64,000 nt of DNA, taken from positions 1-64,000 of the forward strand of contig NZ_JADQDN010000001.1 of NCBI RefSeq assembly GCF_015694425.1, in the 5' to 3' direction. Both the position numbers and the translations under genes were made by a program. The notes below the pieces were generated by a model. That model was given only the letters and a program-made list of their open reading frames with translations, ran no database searches and was not told the DNA's origin. Shown piece after piece: positions 23,074 through 32,633 of this stretch. The stretch is from Microvirga terrestris. GTDB lineage: Bacteria; Pseudomonadota; Alphaproteobacteria; Rhizobiales; Beijerinckiaceae. Positions within the stretch are counted from its first letter, which is position 1. Each line of letters starts with the position of its first letter.

Positions 23074-23406
23074 TCAGGCCTTCTCGCCCGGCGGCCGATA
23101 GGCGATCGACGAGGCCTTCTGCAGGGCCGCCATGGTCTCCTCGACGCTCAGCAGGACGGTGGTCTCGAAGGAGCTGACCGCGCCGCCGGCGCCGATCGCC
23201 AGCGCGGTCGCGGCCATGGCGACGTTGTCCGGGGCCTCCCACAGGGTGTAGCCGTCGTGCTCGCCGAAGGCGTACCAGAACCCGTGCAATGTCCCGCCGG
23301 ATGCTTCGATATAGGCCTTGGCGGCCGTCCGGCGGTCCTCGGGGTTCCTGATGAGCTTCGCCCATGTTGCCGGCGTGTAGCTGAACCGAGTCAGGTAGAA
23401 CGTCAT
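23074..23406 (-). CDS. GYD-domain protein
   Basis: 110 residues from ATG 23406, preceded by AAGGAGGAG. A dimeric alpha-beta ferredoxin-like fold of the GYD family: MTFYLTRFSYTPATWAKLI, then GGTLHGFWYAFGEHDGYTL and ALAIGAGGAVSSFETTVLLS. Function not established; such domains resemble small monooxygenase-like or sensing domains. Confidence 0.87.
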   Translation of the reverse strand: MTFYLTRFSYTPATWAKLIRNPEDRRTAAKAYIEASGGTLHGFWYAFGEHDGYTLWEAPDNVAMAATALAIGAGGAVSSFETTVLLSVEETMAALQKASSIAYRPPGEKA

Positions 23407-23579
23407 GGGCTCCTCCTTCACGGGCCATCTCTGGCAAGAGAGCCAGCATAGCACCTTTGGCCCTCGCGGAGCGGAGGCTCATCCGTTGTTGCCGCCGGTC
23501 GATCCCGCGCCTGTGCTCCGCTGGGGCTCGAATGACCGATGTGGGCCGATCCGGCCGCCGCTCGTGGCCAGCCGCATCC

Positions 23580-23852
23580 TCACTGGCTCCCCGAGGGTGT
23601 CCGGGCCTTCGCCCGGCGGCGCTGCGCGGTCCAATAGGCACGGTAATCGTCCAGCTCGTAGCGGACCGCATCGGCGAAGAGGTTGCGCTGGTGCAGGTAG
23701 CAGGGCGGCCCGAACCCGCCCTGGCAGCTCTCGTGCCATCGGCAGGTGCGCCGGCGGCAGGTCTTGTACGCCATGAAGAGGTCGGACAGGCGCTGAAGGG
23801 TGTCGTCGAAATCGGGCATGATGCAGAGGGGTACGTCGTCGTCCTGGATCAT
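23580..23852 (-). CDS. Small cysteine-rich protein, unknown
   Basis: 90 residues from ATG 23852. The core, YKTCRRRTCRWHESCQGGFG then PPCYLHQRNLF, holds four cysteines spaced C-x4-C-x5-C-x6-C and a His, suggesting a zinc site. The C-terminus is basic (AQRRRAKARTPSGSQ). No known family recognised. The ribosome site is weak (GAGAG). About 300 bases upstream on the same strand lies a strong promoter with an abutting SOS box, and no other gene lies between, so it may be DNA-damage induced. Confidence 0.65.
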   Translation of the reverse strand: MIQDDDVPLCIMPDFDDTLQRLSDLFMAYKTCRRRTCRWHESCQGGFGPPCYLHQRNLFADAVRYELDDYRAYWTAQRRRAKARTPSGSQ

Positions 23853-23914
23853 GATTGAATCTCTCGAGGCAATAGGGATGGGAAGGAATAAATGAAAAGG
23901 GCACAGGCTCTCGG

Positions 23915-23940
23915 TCCCGGGGCCGGTGAAGGCCCCGGGA
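23915..23940. other. Perfect GC hairpin in the SOS leader
   Basis: TCCCGGGGCC, loop GGTGAA (plus strand), GGCCCCGGGA: a perfect 10-bp stem without a T-run, in the leader between the SOS promoter and the cysteine-rich gene. Either an attenuator, a ribosome-access control, or a relic repeat. Confidence 0.6.
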
Positions 23941-24164
23941 GGGGAGGCAATCGAGGGTGGCGTGTCGTGCAGCCCGGCTCGATGTATGGTTTGGAAGGTG
24001 AGAGCCAGACTGCTCGTCACGCGCGGTTTGTTTCAGCGGACCTGGAGACATGCCAGATCGGCCACCCACGATCACAGGCTTGCGAGGCCTGCGGCGGGAC
24101 CGCTCCTTGCCCCACTCTTGCGACGCCTCGCGAGCGCGCCCCTCGTTGGGCGAGGATGTCTCTA

Positions 24165-24208
24165 GCTATAGCCGAGGTTAGGAGAATTGTCAAGAACAAA
24201 ATAGGAAC
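24165..24208 (-). promoter_or_regulatory. SOS-regulated promoter: LexA box abutting a near-consensus -35/-10
   Basis: Minus strand: LexA box GTTC-CTATTTT-GTTC (24194-24208), immediately followed by -35 TTGACA (24188-24193), 17 bases, and -10 TATAGC (24165-24170). The start point would be near 24157, reading left towards the 90-residue cysteine-rich gene. Box and promoter elements are all close to consensus, so this is a strong prediction. Confidence 0.85.
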
Positions 24209-24663
24209 ATTTCTCCTGCTCACTCACTTTCATGGTCGGGCTCGTGCCGGCTATCCTCGTCTTCAGTTCGCTTGGTCTCGCACACATCCTCAGGATGAGT
24301 ATGAGGGTTTTGAATGTCGGAACATTGGAGCAGGTGTAGGTATGACGGCGGAAGGTGTCACAGCCAATGAGTGTCCTTCCCAGCCGCAATGAAGTGGAGG
24401 GAAAGTCGCCCTAACGAATATTAGTAAGCTCAATACTTTACCTGATCACAGCTTACCTTCATCGACCAAGTTTCTGTACCAATTTAATTAAGAGTTGGCG
24501 TCAGAGGCATTTTAACTGGCGAGTTGTGTTAGTTCGTCATTATTTCTCAGACTAGTCAGCCTTCCGCGATAGTAAATATCTTAATTCTACTTGATCCCCG
24601 ATCCCAGGCAGGTGAATCGCAACAATTTCACCGCAAGGAAGCAAAAATAGCTTGTTAACGTAT

Positions 24664-24706
24664 TTTTTGCAGGAAATTTGCAAAAATACCCTAAATAGGC
24701 TATGAG
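24664..24706 (+). promoter_or_regulatory. Promoter with overlapping inverted repeat before the AAA15 ATPase gene
   Basis: -35 TTGCAA (24678-24683), 17 bases, -10 TATGAG (24701-24706). A perfect 8-bp inverted repeat TTTTTGCA-N7-TGCAAAAA (24664-24686) covers the -35 box, a typical repressor position. No regulator gene lies next to it, so the binder would be one of the two defence proteins or a host factor. Confidence 0.55.
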
Positions 24707-24733
24707 ACCTCCCTCAATGAAAGGCTATTAGAA

Positions 24734-26020
24734 ATGCTGATGCGTTTTGGCGCGGCCAATTTCGGATCTCTAAGAACATCCCAAGAAATATCGCTAGTTG
24801 CTTCCTCTTTAAAAGATAAAGGAAGTCATCTCATTGAGGTCCCGGAACAGAAGCAGAGTTTACTCTCAAGTGCGATCTTGTACGGAGCAAATGCTTCTGG
24901 AAAGACAACAATGCTAAAAGCATTTTATGCTATGCACAATATGCTGCTTCATTCACACAACCGCTCTTCGCCGACTGGTGGTATTCAGCGCAATAAATTC
25001 GCCCTAGATCCAGAAATGAAAGATAACGTCTCGCAGTTTGACTGCGACGTTATCATTGATGGCGTGAGATATCACTATGGTTTCAAACTCAATGATGAGG
25101 AGTTTCTAGAGGAGTGGCTGTATGCATTTCCTGGAGGTAGCCGTCAATCTTGGTTTTACCGGAAGAAAGGTGAGCCAATAAATTTTGGGAAGAACCTTAA
25201 AGGTCAAAATAAGTCAACTGAGGCTTTGACGAGGCCCAACAGTCTGTTTCTGTCTGCTGCCGCCCAGAATGCTCACTCGCAACTTACGTCGATCTATAGT
25301 TACTTCCAAAAGAGGTTCTTCTTTGATCTGACGCCCAATCCCAACCCAGTGATGTTGCCCTTCCTGTTTGCTAAGAATGACTTCGATAGACGAATTCTAT
25401 CGATCTTGAATATGGCCGACACAGGGATTGTCGATGTGAAGCTTGAGCGGAAGCAGGGATCTGAAAAGCAAAAAATGATGCTGTCAGGGCTTGTCGATGT
25501 AATCAGCAATGTCTTCCCAGATATTGGACCATCTGCGCAAGAGATCGACAATATATTTCCTGAGCTTCGATTTGCACACAGTGCTAAAAGCGGAGAGAAA
25601 GTATTTTTGGATCTAGATACAGAGAGTAGGGGCACTATTAGGCTAGTAGAGTTGCTTGGTCCTTGTCTTAGGGCTCTAGATACAGGTGGAATTCTGTTTG
25701 TTGATGAGATCGATACCAGTTTGCATACTGGATTGGCGAGCGCAGTAATCGAGCTCTTCAGTTCGAACGTATCCAATCCGAAAGGGGCTCAGCTCATCGC
25801 AACTACGCATGACACAAACCTGCTTTGCTCAGGCGCTCTCCGTCGAGATCAAATTTGGTTTGTTGAGAAAGATAGCTCAGGCGAATCCAGTGCCTATCCA
25901 CTGAGCGATCTAAAAACCCGAAACACAGACAATTTTGAGAAGGGCTATCTTGAAGGGCGCTTCGGTGCGGTCCCATTCACTGGGAATATTCAAAAGCTTT
26001 TCATGGAAGAGGCTGCCTAA
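24734..26020 (+). CDS. AAA15/RloA-like ABC-type ATPase (probable phage-defence ATPase)
   Basis: 428 residues. SMC/ABC-like ATPase of the AAA_15/AAA_21 type: N-terminal MRFGAANFGSLRTSQEISLV, Walker A ILYGANASGKTTMLKAF (about 50-65), Walker B GGILFVDEIDTSLH (about 330), and the H-loop LIATTHDTNLL. Such ATPases are the sensor/motor half of two-gene anti-phage systems (AbiL, PARIS, RloA/RloB). One base separates its stop from the RloB start. The gene and surroundings are AT-rich with A/T-ending codons, unlike the neighbourhood, which indicates horizontal transfer. AAAGG lies 9 bases before the ATG. Confidence 0.88.
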   Translation: MLMRFGAANFGSLRTSQEISLVASSLKDKGSHLIEVPEQKQSLLSSAILYGANASGKTTMLKAFYAMHNMLLHSHNRSSPTGGIQRNKFALDPEMKDNVSQFDCDVIIDGVRYHYGFKLNDEEFLEEWLYAFPGGSRQSWFYRKKGEPINFGKNLKGQNKSTEALTRPNSLFLSAAAQNAHSQLTSIYSYFQKRFFFDLTPNPNPVMLPFLFAKNDFDRRILSILNMADTGIVDVKLERKQGSEKQKMMLSGLVDVISNVFPDIGPSAQEIDNIFPELRFAHSAKSGEKVFLDLDTESRGTIRLVELLGPCLRALDTGGILFVDEIDTSLHTGLASAVIELFSSNVSNPKGAQLIATTHDTNLLCSGALRRDQIWFVEKDSSGESSAYPLSDLKTRNTDNFEKGYLEGRFGAVPFTGNIQKLFMEEAA

Positions 26021-26021
26021 G

Positions 26022-26669
26022 ATGAGGGGGCGCGTATTACCGCCCAATGTCTCGCGCAGGGTGGCTCAAAGAAAACCAAAATTCTCTGTTACGATTGTGT
26101 GTGAAGGGAAGAAGACGGAGCCTTACTACTTCGAGGCGTTCGCAAACGAATATGGAAATATGCTCGTTTCTGTCACGGTTGTTCCGGGCGCAGGAGTCCC
26201 TATGTCCGTAGTGGATGCAGCAATCCGCCTGCGAAATTCAAAGACTCGTAAGAAGAAGAATAGCTTTGAAGAGGCTGATGAAGTCTGGGCCGTATTCGAC
26301 TGTGATGAACATCCAAAAATCAAAGAGGCAACCAACAAGGCTAGGTCAAAGTCTGTAAATGTGGCCTACTCTAATCCCTGCTTCGAGCTATGGGCGCTGC
26401 TACATATCCAGGATCATGACGCGCCTATCCACAGGCATGACTTACAAAAGCTTCTGAAAGAAATAATGGAAGGCTACGATCCGCAAAGGGGAAAGGGCCT
26501 TAACTACAGTATCATGAAAGCCCAATATGAGACGGCATGCAAACGAGCTGAAAGGATGGCCCAGCGAAGGGTTGATGAAGGTAACGAGCATGGTAATCCG
26601 TTCACGGATGTCTACAAACTTACTGAAAAGATAGTTGCTAACGGCAAGAAGTTAGCAAGCAAGCGCTAG
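26022..26669 (+). CDS. RloB-family protein (TOPRIM-like effector)
   Basis: 215 residues from ATG 26022, one base after the ATPase stop; a longer frame to 25935 lies wholly inside the ATPase gene. RloB signature: VTIVCEGKKTEPYYFEAFAN (Glu of a TOPRIM-like fold), EVWAVFDCDEHP (D-x-D) and YSNPCFELWALLH. A basic N-terminus (RRVAQRKPK) and Lys/Arg-rich C-terminus suggest nucleic-acid binding. In the AbiL-type arrangement this is the effector, possibly a nuclease, held by the ATPase. AT-rich like its partner. Confidence 0.88.
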   Translation: MRGRVLPPNVSRRVAQRKPKFSVTIVCEGKKTEPYYFEAFANEYGNMLVSVTVVPGAGVPMSVVDAAIRLRNSKTRKKKNSFEEADEVWAVFDCDEHPKIKEATNKARSKSVNVAYSNPCFELWALLHIQDHDAPIHRHDLQKLLKEIMEGYDPQRGKGLNYSIMKAQYETACKRAERMAQRRVDEGNEHGNPFTDVYKLTEKIVANGKKLASKR

Positions 26670-26728
26670 TTGAGCCTTGAACCCCGCCGCCTCCCACCAC
26701 GTTCTCCCCACCGCGCGGAGACCCTTCC

Positions 26729-27490
26729 ATGCCTCTCATCATCCAGGCCGGCCTGTGGGGCCTGCTCAGCGGATCGGCCCTCGTGCTGGGGGCGCTCATC
26801 GGGTATTTCTCAAAGCTGCCGCAGCGGGTGATTGCGGGCGTGATGGCGTTCGGGGCCGGGGTCCTGATCTCGGCGCTCTCCTTCGACCTCATGGACGAGG
26901 CCTATCGCCAGGGCGGCATCGGCTCCACGTCCTTGGGGTTTCTCGCCGGGGCTGCGGTCTACACAGGGGCGAACGTCCTCGTGTCGCGCCGGGGCGCCCA
27001 GCACCGCAAGCGGTCGGGGTTCACGGAGCATGCGCGGCCCTCGAACGAACAGGGGAGCGGTCTCGCGATTGCGCTCGGCGCGCTCCTCGACGGCATTCCG
27101 GAATCCATCGTGATCGGCGTGAGCCTGCTAGAAGGCGCGGGCGTGAGCCTGGTGGCGGTGGCGGCGGTGTTTCTCTCCAACCTGCCGGAGGGGCTCTCCA
27201 GCGCCGCCGGCATGCGCCGGGCCGGGCATTCCAAGGCCTATATCTTCGGCATCTGGGGCGGCATCGCGCTAGCCTCAGGGATCGCGGCGCTCATCGGCTA
27301 CGGGGCCTTCGCGGAGGCCGCCCCCGCAACCATCGCGTTCGTGACGGCCGTGGCGGCGGGCGCGATCCTCGCCATGCTGACCGACACCATGGTGCCGGAA
27401 GCCTTCGAGACCGCCCACGAATATGCCGGCCTCATCACCGTCGCGGGTTTCCTGGCGGCGTTCACGCTCTCAAGGGTCGTGGGGGCGTAG
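26729..27490 (+). CDS. ZIP-family metal transporter
   Basis: 253 residues with about eight hydrophobic segments. Motifs GALLDGIPESIVIGVSL (TM4) and FLSNLPEGLSSAAGM (TM5) correspond to the metal-site helices of ZIP transporters, with D-G-x-x-E and N-x-P-E-G in place of the classical H-x-x-x-E. The loop between TM3 and TM4 (RRGAQHRKRSGFTEHARP) is His/Arg-rich. Imports Zn or another divalent metal across the inner membrane. GC-rich, marking the return to core sequence right after the defence genes. Confidence 0.88.
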   Translation: MPLIIQAGLWGLLSGSALVLGALIGYFSKLPQRVIAGVMAFGAGVLISALSFDLMDEAYRQGGIGSTSLGFLAGAAVYTGANVLVSRRGAQHRKRSGFTEHARPSNEQGSGLAIALGALLDGIPESIVIGVSLLEGAGVSLVAVAAVFLSNLPEGLSSAAGMRRAGHSKAYIFGIWGGIALASGIAALIGYGAFAEAAPATIAFVTAVAAGAILAMLTDTMVPEAFETAHEYAGLITVAGFLAAFTLSRVVGA

Positions 27491-27509
27491 GGCAAGCGCT
27501 GCTCTTTTT

Positions 27510-27759
27510 CCTCCCCCTTGCGGGGAGGGGGGCGCGCAGCGGCCTGGTGGGGGTCGTTTGATCGGGTGAAACCTTTCCCGTCATGGCCGGGCTTGTCCCG
27601 GCCATCCCGATCCTGTGAGGCTCAGCGTTTCAAACAATCGGGATCACCGGCACAAGGCCGGTGATGACGTGGTAGGACGAACATTGGCAGGGCTTTCGGG
27701 CGCAGCGCTCCGACTTTCCGACCCCCACCTCCAACTCCTCCCCACAAGGGGCAGGAGGG
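27510..27759. repeat. Nested composite palindromic repeat
   Basis: Outer arms: CCTCCCCCTTGCGGGGAGG to GGTGGGGGTCG (27510-27556) and its inverted relative CGACCCCCACC to CCCCACAAGGGGCAGGAGG (27719-27759). Between them lies the 94-bp REP-like element. The 293-base gap between the ZIP and SRPBCC genes is almost wholly this structure; there is no gene. Confidence 0.7.
27579..27672 (+). repeat. 94-bp REP-like element, copy 1
   Basis: Starts CGTCATGGCCGGGCTTGTCC and ends ACAAGGCCGGTGATGACGTGG-like; it contains two hairpins (GGCCGGGC/GTCCCGGCC and TCACCGGC/GCCGGTGA) separated by an ATCCCGAT...ATCGGGAT pair, so the whole element is itself an imperfect palindrome. It matches the reverse complement of 44917-45010 with about four mismatches. 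Confidence 0.88.
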
Positions 27760-27783
27760 CTTTTCGAACTTAGCGGTGCGGGT

Positions 27784-28332
27784 TCAGCCCGGAATCCGTT
27801 GCTCGTAGTCGGGCCGCAGGCGGGCGATCTGGTCCCAGAAGGGCTCCGTCGGTTCCCGGCCTGCTATGCGGGCGGCCAGGATGTCGAGATGGGTGTGCCA
27901 GCCGGAGCTGACGCTGAGCAGGGTCGAGCGCTCGGGCACCCGGTGGTGGACCAGGGTGAGCAGGGTCTTGCTGCCGATGGGCTCGAGCGTGAAGGTGACG
28001 CCGCCGGTGGAGCCCCAGGTGATGGCGAGCTTTTTCGGCGGGTCGATCTCGGTGATCTTGCACTCCAGCCGGTGCTCTTGCGCTGAGCCGGCCGGGCGCG
28101 GTCCGGGCGGGTTGGTGAGCTCGTCGTTGCGCCACACGAACTCGAAGGGGGCACCGACGGCGAGCGCCATCTCGCCGGCCGCGAGCCACTGGCGGCGCAG
28201 CTCGCTCTGCGTGAGGTAATCCCACACCCGCTCGACCGGGCCGGGGAGAAGGCGCTGGATCGTCAGCGTGTCGGGGCCGGTGAGCACGCCATAGGCATCG
28301 GGGGCCAGCGTGGTGGGCGAGAGGTCATTCAT
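27784..28332 (-). CDS. SRPBCC (AHSA1-like) domain protein
   Basis: 182 residues. START/Bet v1-like fold: DTLTIQRLLPGPVERVWDYL, AVGAPFEFVWRNDEL, KKLAITWGSTGGVTFTLEP and LTLVHHRVPERSTLLSVSSG-WHTHLDIL. Members bind hydrophobic ligands or act as chaperone co-factors; the AHSA1 branch next to an ArsR regulator is a very common bacterial pair of unknown task. Its ATG overlaps the ArsR stop by 8 bases. Confidence 0.92.
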   Translation of the reverse strand: MNDLSPTTLAPDAYGVLTGPDTLTIQRLLPGPVERVWDYLTQSELRRQWLAAGEMALAVGAPFEFVWRNDELTNPPGPRPAGSAQEHRLECKITEIDPPKKLAITWGSTGGVTFTLEPIGSKTLLTLVHHRVPERSTLLSVSSGWHTHLDILAARIAGREPTEPFWDQIARLRPDYEQRIPG

Positions 28333-28702
28333 GGCTGTCTCCTCGTGGGTTTATCGGGGGCTTGGGGGCACGGGCATCCTCCTCGCGAAGGAGCCGGTCG
28401 AGGGCATCCAGACGATCGGTCCAGAAGCGTTCGTAAGTGGTGAGCCATTCATGGGCGCTCGCCAGCGGGCCGGGATCGAGGCGGCACAGATGGGTCCGCC
28501 CGCGCACCTCGCGCCGGATCATCCCGGCATTCTCAAGCACCTTGATGTGCTTCGAGGCGGCCGCCAGGGAGATCGCGAAGGGCTCGGCGAGCTGGCTCAC
28601 GGTGCGCTCAGATTGGGCGAGGTCCCGCAGCATCTGCCGGCGGGTGGCATCGCCCAAGGCGTGGAAGACGGTGTCGAGGTGGGATGCGTGTTGTTCAACC
28701 AT
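28325..28702 (-). CDS. ArsR/SmtB-family transcriptional regulator
   Basis: 125 residues from ATG 28702. Winged helix: VFHALGDATRRQMLRDLAQS, RTVSQLAEPFAISLAAASKH, IKVLENAGMIRREVRGRTH. No metal-binding cysteine pair is present, so it is likely to respond to something other than a heavy metal. Overlaps the downstream SRPBCC gene. The start codon lies inside one of two TCAACC-N4-GGTTGA operators, so it should repress itself. Confidence 0.92.
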   Translation of the reverse strand: MVEQHASHLDTVFHALGDATRRQMLRDLAQSERTVSQLAEPFAISLAAASKHIKVLENAGMIRREVRGRTHLCRLDPGPLASAHEWLTTYERFWTDRLDALDRLLREEDARAPKPPINPRGDSHE

Positions 28703-28749
28703 GTGGTTGAATATGCGCGCGGCGCGGATGATTGTCAACCGATTGGTTG
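28694..28749. promoter_or_regulatory. Two ArsR-type operators
   Basis: TTCAACC-ATGT-GGTTGAA (28694-28711, covering the ArsR start codon) and TCAACC-GATT-GGTTGA (28735-28750). Both have the same TCAACC-N4-GGTTGA form, centres about 40 bases apart (near four helical turns), so two dimers could bind on one face of the DNA. Confidence 0.75.
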
Positions 28750-28883
28750 AATGATTGTGCGGGATGCCTCCGTGGCGTGATCCTTGGATCGAGTCCGGCG
28801 ACTGCCATGAAGAAGACGGCAGGAAAATTCCTGCTGCAAACCAAAGGGTGTAGATTGCTCCAGGGGGCCCGGAGATGACGACG

Positions 28884-29696
28884 ATGCCCATCTACCTCGA
28901 CCGGCACGACCTCAAGGGCCTGACCGCCGCCGACATCGCGGAGGCGCACCGCAAGGACCTGGACGTGCAGGGGCGCTACGGGGTGCGGTTCCTGACCTAC
29001 TGGTTCGACGACACCCGCGGCACGGCCTTCTGCCTCATCGACGCGCCCGACATCGACACGGCCATGCGGGTTCACGACGAGGCCCATGGGGAAATCGCAC
29101 GCGATGTAATCGAGGTCGACCTCTCCGCCGTCGAGGCGTTTCTTGGCCGCATCTCCGATCCGGAGCCGGCGGGGCATTGCTGCGACGGACGCGTCGATCC
29201 GGCCCTGCGCACAATCATGTTCACCGACATCGTCGATTCCACCGCCATGACGGCGCGCCTCGGCGATGTGCGCGCCGTCGAGATGGTGCGGGCGCACGAC
29301 GCCATTGTCCGCCGGGCGCTGCACAACAAGGGCGGGCGCGAGGTGAAGCATACGGGCGACGGGATCATGGCCGCCTTCGACGATGCGGCGGCGGCGGTTG
29401 ATTGCGCGCGGGCGATCCAGCAGGCCTTCGAGGCCTTCAACCTCGCCAGCCGCGAGAAGCTGCAGGTGCGCATCGGCCTCGATGCGGGTGAGCCGGTGGC
29501 CGACCACAACGATCTGTTCGGCGCGACCGTGCAGATGGCGGCGCGCCTGTGCCAGAGCGCGGAGCCTAACAGCATTGTGGTGTCGGAAACTCTCAGTGGG
29601 CTCGTGCCCGACCGCTCCCGCCTTGTGAGTCTCGGGCCAAGGGCGTTGAAAGGTTTTGCGCAGCCTGTCGAGGCCTATGAGGTGGCGTGGCGGTGA
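28884..29696 (+). CDS. DUF4242 - class III adenylate/guanylate cyclase fusion
   Basis: 270 residues from ATG 28884 (GGAG 9 bases upstream; ATG 28875 directly abuts that site). N-terminal ~85 residues are a DUF4242/nickel-sensing-like ferredoxin fold (IYLDRHDLKGLTAADIAEAH, RFLTYWFDDTRGTAFCLIDA). The C-terminal part (about 105-265) is a class III cyclase: TIMFTDIVDSTAMTARLGD (metal Asp pair), REVKHTGDGIMAAFDD, RIGLDAGEP and FGATVQMAARLC. No transmembrane segment. It should make cAMP or cGMP in response to whatever the N-terminal domain senses. Confidence 0.9.
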   Translation: MPIYLDRHDLKGLTAADIAEAHRKDLDVQGRYGVRFLTYWFDDTRGTAFCLIDAPDIDTAMRVHDEAHGEIARDVIEVDLSAVEAFLGRISDPEPAGHCCDGRVDPALRTIMFTDIVDSTAMTARLGDVRAVEMVRAHDAIVRRALHNKGGREVKHTGDGIMAAFDDAAAAVDCARAIQQAFEAFNLASREKLQVRIGLDAGEPVADHNDLFGATVQMAARLCQSAEPNSIVVSETLSGLVPDRSRLVSLGPRALKGFAQPVEAYEVAWR

Positions 29697-29713
29697 GGGC
29701 GACGCCCAAGCAA

Positions 29714-29736
29714 AATGCCCGGCACGGGGCCGGGCA
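29714..29736. terminator. Terminator hairpin between cyclase and uvrB
   Basis: ATGCCCGGC, loop ACGGG, GCCGGGCAT: perfect 9-bp stem between convergent genes. The minus strand shows TTTTG after the stem, so it best serves uvrB. Confidence 0.75.
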
Positions 29737-29766
29737 TGTCATCGCTCAACGGAAACGAAAGCGGCC

Positions 29767-32472
<2,706 letters not shown>

Positions 32473-32633
32473 AGAACGAATATGGTACGAACTGCTGAGG
32501 AATGGAAGTATGGACGGTGGTATTCTTTGCCTTCACAGCAGGAGCAAAGCACTTAGTTATAGGAATATACGCTTGAGAGCTGCCTCTGAACATGGTTTGA
32601 TCGGAGTATCTGAATGACTGCAATGTGAGTTCC

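Larger units (their letters stand above)
23853..24733. other. Long gene-free region before the defence genes
   Basis: 881 bases with no supported gene. In order it holds a GC-rich hairpin (23915-23940), a leftward SOS-controlled promoter (24165-24208), an eroded fragment of the REP-like repeat (about 24229-24255), then from about 24400 AT-rich sequence marking the start of the accessory insertion, ending in the promoter of the AAA15 ATPase gene. The open frames at 24017-24223 and 24162-24389 have no domain or ribosome site. Confidence 0.6.

Noticed and set aside
24017..24223. 68-codon minus-strand frame near the SOS promoter
   Set aside because: It starts upstream of the predicted transcription start and has no ribosome site, so the SOS transcript could not express it as a whole.
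24162..24389. 75-codon minus-strand frame in the eroded repeat region
   Set aside because: Overlaps degenerate repeat sequence, no domain, no ribosome site.
32474..32492. GAAC...GAAC pair just upstream of the uvrB ATG as a LexA box
   Set aside because: The spacing between the two GAAC is 11 bases, not 7, so it does not fit the alphaproteobacterial LexA consensus.
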